Assembly: GCF_024397975.1 (NCBI RefSeq)
Contig: NZ_CP073745.1
Span: 832,501-896,500, forward strand
From: Bacterioplanoides sp. SCSIO 12839
Lineage (GTDB): Bacteria > Pseudomonadota > Gammaproteobacteria > Pseudomonadales > Oceanobacteraceae
Reading direction: 5' to 3'
Length of the DNA stretch: 64,000 nt
Under the pieces are notes generated by a model. That model was not told the origin of the DNA. It did no database searches and was given only the letters and a program-made list of their open reading frames with translations. Shown here piece by piece: positions 27,644-37,310 of this stretch. The first letter of the stretch is position 1; each line of letters begins with the position of its first letter. The position numbers were made by a program, and so were the translations under genes.

Positions 27644-29620
27644 ATGCGTGCCTGGTTGTCTGAACATTTAGCCTCTCTGATTATAGCTCCTTGCCTGATC
27701 CTGATTATTGTGCTGGTGGTTGACAGCATCAGTGCTTACAAACACATGCAGGCCAATGCTGATCTGATGCATCATGCCGACTTAATTAAAGCGACCAACA
27801 GTCTGGTACACGAACTGCAAAAAGAGCGTGGTCAATCGGCAGGCTTTTTAGGATCCAAAGGTGAAAAATTTAAAGAGTCATTGCCTTCTCAGCGTCAACT
27901 AACCGACCAACGTTTGCAGGAGCTAAGAGATATCTTTTCATTATATACCTACGCTGACGAAATCACCCGTTACATCGGTAACGTAAAAAACAGTCTTGAT
28001 CAGTTAAGCGCTATTCGTAATCGCGTAGATCTCCTGCAGATTCCATTGGCAGAGGCCATTCGTTTTTATACCCAAAATAATGAGGCGTTATTGGAAGTGA
28101 ATATCCAATTACTGGAATTCTCCACCAATGAAATTACCTCTGAAGAGCTGGTGACTTTGTATAATTTTGCTTATGCCAAAGAAAAAGCCGGTATCGAACG
28201 TGCGGTGCTCAGTAATATCTTTGCCAGAGATGTGTTAACGAAGGATTTGCAGACACGTTTTTCTGAATTGGTTACGGCACAAAAAATTTACCTGCACTCC
28301 GCAACCGCAAAAGCCCCCAGTGACCTGAAGCAGATTTTGTTAGATGAATTGTCGTCAAAAGAGGAAAAAGCGGTTGAGCGTTTTCGCCAATTGGTTGCTG
28401 AAAAAGATCAATATTATGGCATTAACCCCACCGATTGGTTTGCTGTTGCTACCGACCGGATTAATCTTTTAAAAGGCATTCAGGATGAGGTTATTGGACA
28501 TATTCTGAAAAATACCCGAAGTCTTTATGACAACAGTATTATGGTGATTGTTCTTGAAGTATTGGTATTGATTATTGCGGTTGTTATCACCTTTTTAATT
28601 CATATGACGATTGGTTTGATTCAGCGCCAATCAACTGAGATTGAAGAGAGTGTCAGTCGCTATATTCAACAGCGTGATCTGAGTAATCCCATTGTTAAAT
28701 TCAGCGATGACAGCTTAGGCAAAACGGCGGCGAATATTAATAAATTGGTCAAACGTTTTAGTGAAGATTTATTGTCTTTCCAGAGTTTTTCGAATCAAAT
28801 TGCCAGCGCGGCGACACAAACCAGTAGCTCTATTGTCCAGAGTGAAGCCAGCCTGAAACAGCAACAACAGGAAATCGCTCAAATCTCTGGCAGCGCCGAC
28901 GATGTGGGTATCAATGCCAGTCAGGTAAATAGTGCGACAATTGGCAGTGCGGCGCAGATTCATGAGGTGTCAGATAAAACACGCGAAGGGCATGACGCCG
29001 TTACGCATGCGGCGGGTCAGATTGAAGCATTGTCTGGTGATATTCTCGGTTTGCGTGATGTATTAGCCAATCTTAATGAACGGGTGGGTAATATTGCCGG
29101 TATGGTGGATGTTATTCAGTCGGTGGCAGAACAAACGAATTTACTCGCTCTGAATGCTGCGATTGAAGCAGCACGCGCGGGTGAGCAAGGCCGGGGCTTT
29201 GCTGTTGTTGCTGACGAAGTTCGTAATCTGGCAAGTCGGACGCAACAGTCGACCATTGAAATCGCCGAAATAGTACAGGAGCTTCAGGCTGGCTCAGAAC
29301 GTTCAACCAATGTGATCAACAGGAGTGCTGACACCGCGTCGGAAGCAGTCAGCATGGCAACCAATGTTGCTGATACCCTGACTAGCATAGTGCAGGCGAT
29401 GGAGGAGCTGGAATCCACATCTACCGATATCTCAAATCAGTCTGAGCAGCAAACGCAATCGATTCAGAATATTACCGAGCGGTTGCAGAATATAAATCAG
29501 CAATCCAGTGAAACCATTGCCAGTGCCACGGAAATTGCTCAGTCAGGTATTCACCTGGCCGATATCGCTGAGCAAATGCGTACAACCATCAGTCAATATA
29601 AAGTGAATAGTCTTTCGTAA
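27644..29620 (+). CDS. Methyl-accepting chemotaxis protein with NIT (nitrate/nitrite-sensing) domain
   Basis: A 658-residue chemoreceptor. The first membrane helix is at about residues 8-30. The periplasmic NIT domain (about 45-290) is identified by [18 protein letters not shown], the family's nitrate-binding helix motif with Arg near residue 58. A second helix (about 297-320) and a weak HAMP-like linker precede a standard signalling domain with the hairpin tip [18 protein letters not shown]. No C-terminal CheR-binding pentapeptide is seen. It is convergent with the MocR gene of the Nit1C locus (15-base gap). The ligand may be nitrate, nitrite or another small nitrogen anion. The 230-base gap before it has no clear sigma-28 promoter. 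Confidence 0.9.
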   Translation: MRAWLSEHLASLIIAPCLILIIVLVVDSISAYKHMQANADLMHHADLIKATNSLVHELQKERGQSAGFLGSKGEKFKESLPSQRQLTDQRLQELRDIFSLYTYADEITRYIGNVKNSLDQLSAIRNRVDLLQIPLAEAIRFYTQNNEALLEVNIQLLEFSTNEITSEELVTLYNFAYAKEKAGIERAVLSNIFARDVLTKDLQTRFSELVTAQKIYLHSATAKAPSDLKQILLDELSSKEEKAVERFRQLVAEKDQYYGINPTDWFAVATDRINLLKGIQDEVIGHILKNTRSLYDNSIMVIVLEVLVLIIAVVITFLIHMTIGLIQRQSTEIEESVSRYIQQRDLSNPIVKFSDDSLGKTAANINKLVKRFSEDLLSFQSFSNQIASAATQTSSSIVQSEASLKQQQQEIAQISGSADDVGINASQVNSATIGSAAQIHEVSDKTREGHDAVTHAAGQIEALSGDILGLRDVLANLNERVGNIAGMVDVIQSVAEQTNLLALNAAIEAARAGEQGRGFAVVADEVRNLASRTQQSTIEIAEIVQELQAGSERSTNVINRSADTASEAVSMATNVADTLTSIVQAMEELESTSTDISNQSEQQTQSIQNITERLQNINQQSSETIASATEIAQSGIHLADIAEQMRTTISQYKVNSLS

Positions 29621-29634
29621 ACGTTTAATAAAAA

Positions 29635-31035
29635 CTAATAACGCGTTTGGGTCAGATGCGCAGGCTGCATTAAGGTTTCTTTAAGTTTCACCATTTGCTC
29701 GCGAATATCTTCGCGGTTAAATGGCCCGCCAAAACAAATACGCATGGCATGGGGTGGATGGTTGTCAGTGGCAAACGCCATACTGGCAACCGCACTGATG
29801 CCTTGGGTGCGTAAATCAATGGCTAATTCCGCCGGATGCCAATCCACTTGTTTCGGGAATTTCAGCCAAAAGTGAAAGGCATTGTCTGCCATATTTAATG
29901 GAATCCCTTTTAACTCTTGCTGAATAATTTGCTGGCGGGCGTTGGCTTCGCGTTGCACCGACTGAATCATACGTTTGACGGTGCCTTGCCTTAACCAATT
30001 ACACACCATCATTTCCATCATCGGCGTGGTCATTACATTTAATGAGCGTAGCGCTCCATTGGTATGTTCGGCCTGGCGCTTTGTGGGGCAAGCGACAAAC
30101 CCAAAACGCACCCCAGGGGAAAAACATTTGGACAAGCTGGAAACATAAAATGTGAGCTGTGGGGCCAGCATGGCAAACGATGGCAGCGGGCTGTTAGCGA
30201 GCGGTTCATACACATCGTCTTCAATAATTTGCACATTATGGCGTAACGCTACATCCGCTAATGCTTCGCGGCGGCTGCGTGAAATTGAGGTGCAGGTCGG
30301 ATTATGCATGGTGGGATTGATATACAGTGCGGCAACATCATGGGTACGGCAGGCATCTTCAAAAGAGGAGGCAGTTGGCCCGTCGTTATCGCGCTCCAGT
30401 GAATGTAAACGTTTACCCAGCTGGGCAGCGCTGGACTTAATGCCCGGGTAGGTCAGGGAGTCTACACAAATCACCTGGTGGTCATCACACAGCTGGGTTA
30501 ATAGTGCCGTCAGAATCTGATGCACGCCTTGCGACAACACCAGCTGTTCCAGAGCGGCATCTGGCACTTTATTGAGCAAATGTATTTTGACCTGCTCTTT
30601 GGTGTGCGGGTTACCGCCATGCTCCTGATAGCGAAACAGCTTATACAGTTCATTCTGACTGATGGTGCTGAAGGCAACGTCTTTTACTTCTTCAATTAAT
30701 GTCGGAATCGCTGGTTCAATCACCATGTTCATGGTCAGCTCATAAGGTGCCAGGCTGGGCTTGATCGCCGGTACCTTTCCTTTAGCAAACGTGCCGGCGC
30801 CGGTTACGGTTTCAATCAGGCCACGCTTGCGTGCTTCGGTATAGGCGCGTGACACGGTGGAATAATTCACTGCCAGGGCTTCGGCCAGATCGCGCATGGT
30901 TGGAATTTTGTCTTGTGGCTGCAGGCTGCCACTTTCGATGTCTTGTTCAATCAGATCCGCGAGCAACTTATAGGTTGGGTATTTGCCCTTTTCGGCAACC
31001 GCTTTTTTCCAGCGTTCAATGTGTGTCTTGTACAT
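29635..31035 (-). CDS. MocR-type (GntR-aminotransferase) transcriptional regulator
   Basis: About 466 residues. An N-terminal GntR winged helix (LADLIEQDIESGSLQPQDKIPTMRD, then LAVNYSTVSRAYTEARKRGLI) is fused to a fold-type I aminotransferase-like domain with the PLP lysine in YVSSLSKCFSPGVRFGF. Such regulators sense PLP or an amino-compound. I choose ATG 31035 (MYKTHIERWKK) behind GGTAAAGAAG; a GTG at 31047 would add four residues. It is divergent from nitB, so the Nit1C operon is its probable target. A sigma-54-type promoter there would normally need an AAA+ activator, which this protein is not. Confidence 0.9.
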   Translation of the reverse strand: MYKTHIERWKKAVAEKGKYPTYKLLADLIEQDIESGSLQPQDKIPTMRDLAEALAVNYSTVSRAYTEARKRGLIETVTGAGTFAKGKVPAIKPSLAPYELTMNMVIEPAIPTLIEEVKDVAFSTISQNELYKLFRYQEHGGNPHTKEQVKIHLLNKVPDAALEQLVLSQGVHQILTALLTQLCDDHQVICVDSLTYPGIKSSAAQLGKRLHSLERDNDGPTASSFEDACRTHDVAALYINPTMHNPTCTSISRSRREALADVALRHNVQIIEDDVYEPLANSPLPSFAMLAPQLTFYVSSLSKCFSPGVRFGFVACPTKRQAEHTNGALRSLNVMTTPMMEMMVCNWLRQGTVKRMIQSVQREANARQQIIQQELKGIPLNMADNAFHFWLKFPKQVDWHPAELAIDLRTQGISAVASMAFATDNHPPHAMRICFGGPFNREDIREQMVKLKETLMQPAHLTQTRY

Positions 31036-31052
31036 CTTCTTTACCACTCATG

Positions 31053-31065
31053 CACTTAAATAGTG
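31053..31065. promoter_or_regulatory. Inverted repeat in the MocR 5' region
   Basis: CACT-TAAAT-AGTG is a short palindrome 18 bases ahead of the MocR start and could be an autoregulatory site. The arms are only four bases, so support is slim. Confidence 0.25.
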
Positions 31066-31197
31066 AGTCTGCCTGTGTTTATGCAATCATTTAGTGCGAT
31101 CAATTTTGAGCTGAATCCTGACAAAAATGGCGGTAAATCACAAGATTTAAAAATTTTTGTCAGTTGTAAAAGAGTCAGGTAGAGCTTTATTGCAAAT

Positions 31198-31221
31198 TGA
31201 TTGCTTTTTAAAAAGCAATCA
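31198..31221. promoter_or_regulatory. Perfect 24-bp palindrome, candidate operator upstream of nitB
   Basis: TGATTGCTTTTT followed at once by its exact reverse complement, with no spacer. It ends two bases before the -24 GG of the sigma-54-like element, so a bound protein would lie against or over the promoter. It could be the binding site of the divergent MocR protein or of an unseen regulator. Confidence 0.6.
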
Positions 31222-31240
31222 TTGGCACTCGCTGTGCAAT
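31222..31240 (+). promoter_or_regulatory. Sigma-54 (-24/-12) promoter of the Nit1C operon
   Basis: TTGGCAC-TCGC-TGTGCAA matches the sigma-54 consensus TGGCAC-N5-TTGCA with one mismatch. The invariant GG (31224-31225) and GC (31236-31237) are separated by exactly ten bases, the required spacing. Transcription would start near 31249, giving a 50-base leader to nitB. The nitrogen-assimilation function of the operon fits sigma-54 control. Confidence 0.72.
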
Positions 31241-31298
31241 ATCCGTTTGGAAATCGAACAACATCGATTTCTACATAATAACCAGCGGAGAATATGAA

Positions 31299-31781
31299 AT
31301 GCCTCAAGTTGATTTCCCATTAAATAAAGACGGTGATTTTTTTGTTGATTACGAAGAAAAAGTCTTTGAAGACGTAAAAGCCCAGCCTGGCGAAAAAGCG
31401 CTGGTCACTTTCCACACGGTTGCGTTTGAAGGCTCAATTGGCTTCGTCAATATGCTGCAAGCGACTCGTTTGCAACGTAAAGGTTACGAAACCTCGATTG
31501 TGTTGTATGGCCCGGGTGTGAATCTGGGAGTGCAGCGTGGTTTCCCAACCATTGGTGATGAAGCGTTTCCGGGTCATATGAACTTTAACAACCAGTTGAA
31601 GAAGTTTATGGCCGAAGGCGGCAAGGTTTACGCCTGTCGTTTTGCACTGCAAGCTTTGTACGGCCATGGCGAGCACAATCTGATTGAAGGTATTCGCCCA
31701 ATCAACCCGCTCGATGTACTGGATATCAAGTTGCTACACATCCGTGATAACGCGGTAATTGTTGATACCTGGACCATGTAA
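31299..31781 (+). CDS. nitB: MSMEG_0572/Sll0783 family nitrogen-starvation response protein (NitB)
   Basis: A 160-residue protein, first gene of the Nit1C cluster. The sequence ([19 protein letters not shown], then [24 protein letters not shown]) fits this small conserved family whose members co-occur with nitrilase Nit1. The fold looks DsrE-like, with alternating strands and helices. The biochemical role is unknown. Start ATG 31299 follows GCGGAG by eight bases. An overlapping ATG at 31294 is in another frame. Confidence 0.88.
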   Translation: MPQVDFPLNKDGDFFVDYEEKVFEDVKAQPGEKALVTFHTVAFEGSIGFVNMLQATRLQRKGYETSIVLYGPGVNLGVQRGFPTIGDEAFPGHMNFNNQLKKFMAEGGKVYACRFALQALYGHGEHNLIEGIRPINPLDVLDIKLLHIRDNAVIVDTWTM

Positions 31782-31797
31782 TCGGGAGGCAGCAGCG

Positions 31798-32850
31798 ATG
31801 TTAAATAAATCGATTATTCGCGCTGCTGCCGTTCAGATTGCTCCCGATCTGGAGAGTCTGAGCGGTACGCTGTCCAGAGTACTGAAGGTGATTGACGATG
31901 CCGCGGCAAAAGGAGTGGAACTGATTGTGTTCCCCGAAACCTTTATGCCGTATTACCCCTACTTTTCGTTTATTTTGCCGCCGGTCAAACAGGGAAAGCC
32001 GCATTTAAAACTGTATGAGCAGGCCGTCGAGGTTCCCAGCGATACTACCCGAGCGTTAAGTGATAAAGCCCGCCAACATCAGATGGTGATTGTGATGGGT
32101 GTGAATGAACGCGATCACGGCACCTTATACAACACCCAACTGGTGTTTGATGCCAATGGTGAACTGGTATTAAAACGCCGCAAAATTACCCCAACTTACC
32201 ACGAGCGCATGATCTGGGGGCAGGGCGATGCCTCAGGCCTGAAAGTGGTCGACACTCAGGTCGGGCGTTTAGGCGCACTGGCGTGTTGGGAACATTACAA
32301 CCCATTAGCGCGTTACAGCCTGATGACTCAGCACGAGCAGATTCATTGTGCACAATTTCCCGGTTCGTTAGTGGGGCCTATTTTTGGCGAACAAATGGAT
32401 GTGACCATTCGCCATCACGCGCTGGAATCTGGCTGTTTTGTGGTGAATGCCACCGGTTGGTTGACCGATGAACAGATTAACAGCCTGACCGACGATCCGG
32501 ATCTGCAGAAGTCTCTGCGCCACGGCTGTAACACCGCCATTATTTCCCCGGAAGGCAAACACTTATGTGAACCCATGACCGAAGGCGAAGGTTTTATTGT
32601 TGCCGATCTGGATATGGCGCTGATTGATAAGCGTAAGCGCATGATGGACTCCGTTGGTCATTACGCCCGCCCGGAATTGCTCAGCCTGCGTATTCAGGAT
32701 GCACCGGCGCGTTATAGCGAGCCGATGTACTCACCGCCTTCAACTTCATTATCAGAATCGTTGTTTGCCGAAGCTGCTCATGAAGCAGAAGCCGTACAGC
32801 CGATTTCTTACCAACCTCAATCCCAACTCCAACCAGAACCCCAGGAGTAA
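31798..32850 (+). CDS. nitC: Nit1-type nitrilase (NitC)
   Basis: A 350-residue carbon-nitrogen hydrolase. The catalytic triad is readable: Glu in [13 protein letters not shown], Lys in [16 protein letters not shown] and Cys in [14 protein letters not shown]. In Nit1C-bearing Pseudomonas the cluster is required for growth on cyanide, with this nitrilase as the presumed central enzyme. ATG 31798 has GGGAGG ten bases upstream; the earlier frame start overlaps nitB. The last 25 residues are a Gln/Pro-rich tail ([12 protein letters not shown]) absent from the catalytic fold. Confidence 0.93.
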   Translation: MLNKSIIRAAAVQIAPDLESLSGTLSRVLKVIDDAAAKGVELIVFPETFMPYYPYFSFILPPVKQGKPHLKLYEQAVEVPSDTTRALSDKARQHQMVIVMGVNERDHGTLYNTQLVFDANGELVLKRRKITPTYHERMIWGQGDASGLKVVDTQVGRLGALACWEHYNPLARYSLMTQHEQIHCAQFPGSLVGPIFGEQMDVTIRHHALESGCFVVNATGWLTDEQINSLTDDPDLQKSLRHGCNTAIISPEGKHLCEPMTEGEGFIVADLDMALIDKRKRMMDSVGHYARPELLSLRIQDAPARYSEPMYSPPSTSLSESLFAEAAHEAEAVQPISYQPQSQLQPEPQE

Positions 32851-32854
32851 TCCT

Positions 32855-33979
32855 ATGAGCGCCTTGTCAGCACTGAAAACGGATCTTAGCTCTGAATTAT
32901 TAACCGATATTCAGACTCACGGCGTGCGTCTGGTAGCACCGGATAACACTCATGTGAGCCGCCGGGGTGGTGCCGGGCCGTCTGATCATCAGGCGCTGAC
33001 GATGGATGGCACCACACTGATGGTGCCGGTTTATACCCAAACCGCATGGCAATCGCCTTATGTGCTGGAAGACAACACGCTGGTGAAACAACAGCCCGGC
33101 GGTGAGCGTATTGCCCTGACGGATATTACCTTTGCGGATACACCAAATTTCTACAGCCTGAGCACCGCCGACGGTATTCCGTATCAGCAAATTGCCACGC
33201 TGCACAGCACCGATGTATTGGCGACTACTGTGCTGCAAACCTGCATTCGTTATGAAAGCCGCCGCAAAGCGTGCCGTTTTTGTTCCATTGGTCAATCGCT
33301 TAACGCCGGGCGCACCATTGCCGAAAAAACGCCACAACAATTGGCGGAAGTAGCTAAAGCCGCCGTGGAGCTGGATGGCATCAAACACATTGTGATGACC
33401 ACAGGCACACCCGCCACACCCGATAGAGGCGCCAAAGTGATGTGCGACAGCGCCGTTGCCATCAAAGCCGAAGTGGATGTGCCGATTCAGGGCCAGTGTG
33501 AGCCGCCAAAAGACCACAGCTGGTTTGCCCGAATGAAGCAGGCCGGTATTGATTCGCTGGGTATGCATCTGGAAGTGGTTACGCCCGAAGTCCGTAAAGC
33601 GATCACACCCGGTAAAGCCGAAGTGTCGCTGGAAGAATATATGGCGGCCTTTGCCGCCGCCGTCGAAGTCTTTGGTCGTGGCCAAGTCAGCACTTACATT
33701 CTGGCCGGACTAGGGGATAGCAAAGACGCCATCCTCGACCTTTGCCAGGAGTTAGTGGAGATGGGGGTTTACCCGTTTGTGGTGCCGTTTGTGCCGATTC
33801 GAGGCACCCCACTGGAAGATCACCCTGCACCAAGTAAAGCCTTTATGGAAAGTCTGCTCAAGCCGTTAGCCGCCATGCTGGTGGAAGCGGGCATCACCTC
33901 AGAAAAATCCAACGCCGGATGTGTGAAGTGTGGTGCTTGTAGTCCGCTCTCGCGCTATGAGAAGGAGCTTTCGGCATGA
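32855..33979 (+). CDS. nitD: MSMEG_0568 family radical SAM protein (NitD)
   Basis: A 374-residue radical SAM protein. The likely [4Fe-4S]-SAM ligands are in CIRYESRRKACRFC, spaced C-x9-C-x2-C rather than the usual C-x3-C-x2-C, followed by SIGQSLNAGR. A second cysteine set, GCVKCGAC (C-x2-C-x2-C), lies near the C-terminus and may bind an auxiliary cluster. ATG 32855 follows CCAGGAG; the longer frame overlaps nitC. The reaction is unknown. Its gene follows nitC by four bases and overlaps nitE by four, so it is co-translated. Confidence 0.92.
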   Translation: MSALSALKTDLSSELLTDIQTHGVRLVAPDNTHVSRRGGAGPSDHQALTMDGTTLMVPVYTQTAWQSPYVLEDNTLVKQQPGGERIALTDITFADTPNFYSLSTADGIPYQQIATLHSTDVLATTVLQTCIRYESRRKACRFCSIGQSLNAGRTIAEKTPQQLAEVAKAAVELDGIKHIVMTTGTPATPDRGAKVMCDSAVAIKAEVDVPIQGQCEPPKDHSWFARMKQAGIDSLGMHLEVVTPEVRKAITPGKAEVSLEEYMAAFAAAVEVFGRGQVSTYILAGLGDSKDAILDLCQELVEMGVYPFVVPFVPIRGTPLEDHPAPSKAFMESLLKPLAAMLVEAGITSEKSNAGCVKCGACSPLSRYEKELSA

Positions 33980-34635
33980 GTGTGATTCACGATTTATCGG
34001 CCCACGAGTTGTCAGCTGATGATCAGTGGATGACGGTTAAACAAGACCATTTCCGCATCAAATGGGCTGAGAACGATTGGGAAATCGAACAGGCGCGACG
34101 CTTACGCCGACAAGTGTTTTGTGACGAACAAGGGTTGTTCGAAGACCATGATATCGACGTGATTGACCGTGACGCTCAGGTGCTGGTGGCGATTCAGCAA
34201 GTGGCTGGTATGTCAGAGCAGGTGGTCGGTACGGTGCGTATTTATCAGTCTCAGCCCGGAGTCTGGTGGGGTGGGCGGCTGGCGGTAGAACCGCAGGCGC
34301 GCCGTCAGATTGTGCTGGGCAGTGGCCTGATTAAGTTGGCGGTGCGTAGCGCAAGCGCTTTGGGTTGTCAGCAGTTTAATGCCTTGGTGCAACCACAGAA
34401 TGAAAAATTCTTTCAGCGTCTTAACTGGCTCTCTGTCGGGAATCAGCAGGTACAGGGCGTTGAGCATGTGCAGATGCAGGCACAGCTGGCGTGTTATCCC
34501 GCATTAGACGATCCGGCTCAGGGTTTTTGGGTTGAAGGCCGCCGTCAGAAAAGCCCGCTTCATCTGCCTTATATAGAAGGCTCTTATGGCGAAGGCATGC
34601 CTCAGCATTATCGGGGGACCACGTTATGGAATTAA
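33976..34635 (+). CDS. nitE: MSMEG_0567-type GNAT acetyltransferase-like protein (NitE)
   Basis: A 219-residue protein with a GNAT fold: EIEQARRLRRQVFCDEQGLF (N-terminal strand and helix), VGTVRIYQ and the pyrophosphate-binding-loop-like GGRLAVEPQARRQIVLGSGLIKLAV. The acceptor is unknown. In some genomes this domain is fused to the AIR-synthase-like NitF; here the two are separate but overlap by ten bases, which supports a joint function. Confidence 0.9.
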   Translation: MSVIHDLSAHELSADDQWMTVKQDHFRIKWAENDWEIEQARRLRRQVFCDEQGLFEDHDIDVIDRDAQVLVAIQQVAGMSEQVVGTVRIYQSQPGVWWGGRLAVEPQARRQIVLGSGLIKLAVRSASALGCQQFNALVQPQNEKFFQRLNWLSVGNQQVQGVEHVQMQAQLACYPALDDPAQGFWVEGRRQKSPLHLPYIEGSYGEGMPQHYRGTTLWN

Positions 34636-35660
34636 ATCTGCAACAACTATTAGCCCATGTCCGTAAGGATTCAGGGGTGCAATCCAAACTGGCCTTACAG
34701 CCAGTGTTGGATCGCTTTTCCGATTCTCATCCAAATGGCGATGCCGTTCACCCCAACGGCGACGACGCGGCGGTTATCGCCACTGATTCTGGTTTTAACC
34801 TGTTTGCGATGGAAGGTTTTATTCCCGAATTTGTCGCCCACGATCCCTGGTTTGCCGGCTGGTGTGGAGTGATGGTGAATTGCAGTGATATTGCTGCGAT
34901 GGGTGGCAAACCCGTTGCTGTTACCAATGCCATTTGGGCGCAAAACGATGCGTCATTGCAATTACTGATGCAAGGCATCGCGGATGCGGCTGCAGCCTAT
35001 GGTGTGCCAGTGGTTGGAGGGCATACCTGTCAGAACACCTCATCCGATCAGTTATCGGTGGCGATTGTCGGCCAAGCGCAGCATGTGTTGTCCAGCTTTG
35101 CCGCCAAGCCTGGGGACGTGCTGCTGTGTGCGGTGGATTTGCGCGGCCAATACCAAGCGCCCTTTTTAAACTGGAATGCCGCCACCACAGCACCACCGGG
35201 TCAGCTGCAACAGGATATTGCGCTCTTGCCTGAAGTTGCCGCGATGGCAGGTGTGACCGGGGCAAAAGATATTTCCCAGGCCGGATTATTAGGCACGGCC
35301 ACCATGTTTATGGATTGCTCTCGGCGTGGTGTGGATATTCAGCTAGAAGCCATTCCCAAACCAGCAGCAGTCAGTTGGGAAGGTTGGTTATGCAGCTTCC
35401 CAAGTTTTGGTTATCTGATCAGTTGTGAGCCACATTGCGTCGAAGCGGTACTGGCGTTGTTTCAACAGCGCGATATCGATGCCGCCGTGATTGGTGAAAT
35501 TAATGATTCCTCATCAGTGACTGTGTCTTATCAGCAGCAACAGGCCGAATTCTGGAACTTAATCCAACAGGCGTATCTGGTGCCGGTACCAGATAACCGT
35601 TCTTCAGATCAGCTTTCAAAAATTCACGAATATGACAATAAGGAGTGCAGCTATGCCTGA
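34626..35660 (+). CDS. nitF: Sll0787 family AIR synthase-like protein (NitF)
   Basis: A 344-residue protein of the PurM/ThiL/SelD ATP-binding superfamily. The Asp-rich segment HPNGDDAAVI near residue 45 is the nucleotide/metal site, and GGHTCQNTSSDQLSVAIVGQA and ISQAGLLGTATMF are family blocks. It probably activates a substrate as an acyl phosphate or amidine-type intermediate within the Nit1C pathway; the actual reaction is not established. Overlaps nitE and nitG. Confidence 0.9.
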   Translation: MELNLQQLLAHVRKDSGVQSKLALQPVLDRFSDSHPNGDAVHPNGDDAAVIATDSGFNLFAMEGFIPEFVAHDPWFAGWCGVMVNCSDIAAMGGKPVAVTNAIWAQNDASLQLLMQGIADAAAAYGVPVVGGHTCQNTSSDQLSVAIVGQAQHVLSSFAAKPGDVLLCAVDLRGQYQAPFLNWNAATTAPPGQLQQDIALLPEVAAMAGVTGAKDISQAGLLGTATMFMDCSRRGVDIQLEAIPKPAAVSWEGWLCSFPSFGYLISCEPHCVEAVLALFQQRDIDAAVIGEINDSSSVTVSYQQQQAEFWNLIQQAYLVPVPDNRSSDQLSKIHEYDNKECSYA

Positions 35661-35946
35661 AACCCGATTTAACGTGCAATGGCCGGATGGTGCCAAAGAA
35701 TCCTGTTATTCACCGTCATCCGTTATTCACGAATTTTTTCAGATTAATCACGCTTATAGCGTGAGCGAATTTGAACAGGTCGCCGAGCGGGCATTAAGTG
35801 CAGCCAGTGAACGGGTCAGAGCCAAATACGGTTATGCCTGCTCCAGTGCGATGGATCAGCTGGGTACGATTAAACGGCGTTGTCAGCACTTTCAACAGCA
35901 AGATGATCTCGCGTCTGACAGCGTGATTGTCTGCGATATTAATTAA
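35653..35946 (+). CDS. nitG: MSMEG_0570 family nitrogen-starvation response protein (NitG)
   Basis: A 97-residue protein of unknown function found in Nit1C loci (MPETRFNVQWPDGAKESCYSP start). ATG 35653 is preceded by AAGGAG and lies inside the end of nitF by eight bases. The conserved motif VQWPDG and the C-terminal helices with Cys residues suggest a small partner protein rather than an enzyme. Confidence 0.87.
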   Translation: MPETRFNVQWPDGAKESCYSPSSVIHEFFQINHAYSVSEFEQVAERALSAASERVRAKYGYACSSAMDQLGTIKRRCQHFQQQDDLASDSVIVCDIN

Positions 35947-36008
35947 TTTCTTAAAACTTATTTTTGAAAATCAGAATTTAAAAACTAAACAGCAGTAGGT
36001 AAAAAATA

Positions 36009-37277
36009 ATGAGTATTGAAATGATTAAACAACATTACCCAGTTGTAATTGTCGGCGGTGGTCAGGCTGGTTTGTCCATGAGCTATCGTTTGCAGAAAAA
36101 AAATATTGAGCACTTGGTGCTGGAAAAAAATCAGCTAATGAACAGTTGGAAAACCCAGCGCTGGGATTCTTTTACGCTGGTAACGCCAAACTGGCAGTGT
36201 GATTTGCCTGATCACCCTTATGATGGTGATGATCCAAAAGGTTTTATGAATCGTGAACAAACCATCGGTTATTTGCAGCGTTTTGCCGACAAAGTAAAAG
36301 CGCCAGTGATGGAAGGGGTGGAAGTTCAGCGAGTTTCTAAAAATGAATCGGGTGATTATCAGGTAGTCACCAGCAAAGGTGAATTCAGTTGTGATCAGCT
36401 CGTGGTTGCCAGTGGTGGTTATCATCAACCCATTATTCCACGTATGGCCGAACGTTTACCGGAAACTGTGGTGCAGATTCATTCGAACCAATATAAAAAT
36501 GCAGGCCAGTTACCAGAAGGTAGTGTGCTGGTGGTGGGCTCGGGTCAGTCGGGTGCGCAGATTGCAGAAGACTTACATCTGGAAGGTAAAAAAGTCTTTT
36601 TGGCGGTGGGCAATGCCCCTCGGGTTGCACGCCAATATCGTGGTAAGGATGTGGTCGAGTGGTTGGATGAAATGGGTTATTACCGCACCTCAGTCGATCA
36701 GCATCCACTACGTGAAGGCGTGCGTGATAACACCAATCATTACGTTACTGGACGTGACGGCGGGCGTGAAATTGATTTGCGTAAATTCGCCTTAGAAGGC
36801 ATGGAATTATTTGGCACGCTGGATAATTTTGATGGCCAGAACTTAACCTTTCAAGCTGATTTAAACGAGAACTTAGAGTTTGCTGACTCGGTTTACAACA
36901 ATATTAATAGTCGTGTGGATAGTTACATCGCCGAGAACAATATTGATGCACCGGAGGGTTATCAGTATGAACCCGTTTGGCAACCAGAAACCGAACGTGA
37001 ACAACTGGATTTAGCCGCCTCAGGTATTACCTCCATTGTTTGGTGTATTGGTTTTCGCCCTGATTTTACCTGGTTGGATGCACCGGTATTTAACGGTAAA
37101 GGCGCACCGGTGCATCAACGTGGTATTACTCAGGCGGCGGGTGTTTATTTTATTGGCTTGCCTTGGTTACACACCTGGGGATCGGGTCGTTTCTCCGGTA
37201 TTGCCGAAGACTCACTGTATTTAAGCGAAGCCATTGAGTCCGCGTTAGCGGATGCAGACCAGAGTGTTTGTGCCTGA
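36009..37277 (+). CDS. nitH: MSMEG_0569 family flavin-dependent monooxygenase (NitH)
   Basis: A 422-residue FAD/NADPH enzyme. FAD site VVIVGGGQAGLSMSYRLQKK at the N-terminus, a second dinucleotide site VLVVGSGQSGAQIAEDL near residue 175, and the FMO-like segment FIGLPWLHTWGSGRF near the end. It is the last of the seven core Nit1C genes and may oxygenate the nitrogen compound processed by the pathway. Translation starts at ATG 36009 after a 62-base A-rich gap from nitG. Confidence 0.92.
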   Translation: MSIEMIKQHYPVVIVGGGQAGLSMSYRLQKKNIEHLVLEKNQLMNSWKTQRWDSFTLVTPNWQCDLPDHPYDGDDPKGFMNREQTIGYLQRFADKVKAPVMEGVEVQRVSKNESGDYQVVTSKGEFSCDQLVVASGGYHQPIIPRMAERLPETVVQIHSNQYKNAGQLPEGSVLVVGSGQSGAQIAEDLHLEGKKVFLAVGNAPRVARQYRGKDVVEWLDEMGYYRTSVDQHPLREGVRDNTNHYVTGRDGGREIDLRKFALEGMELFGTLDNFDGQNLTFQADLNENLEFADSVYNNINSRVDSYIAENNIDAPEGYQYEPVWQPETEREQLDLAASGITSIVWCIGFRPDFTWLDAPVFNGKGAPVHQRGITQAAGVYFIGLPWLHTWGSGRFSGIAEDSLYLSEAIESALADADQSVCA

Positions 37278-37310
37278 TCTTTGTTGTTAACCCATAGATT
37301 GAAGTGAGGT

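Noticed and set aside
32900-33685. A 261-codon open frame antisense to nitD
   Set aside because: Its composition (His, Gly, Arg-rich) mirrors nitD codon use. There is no Shine-Dalgarno or recognisable domain.
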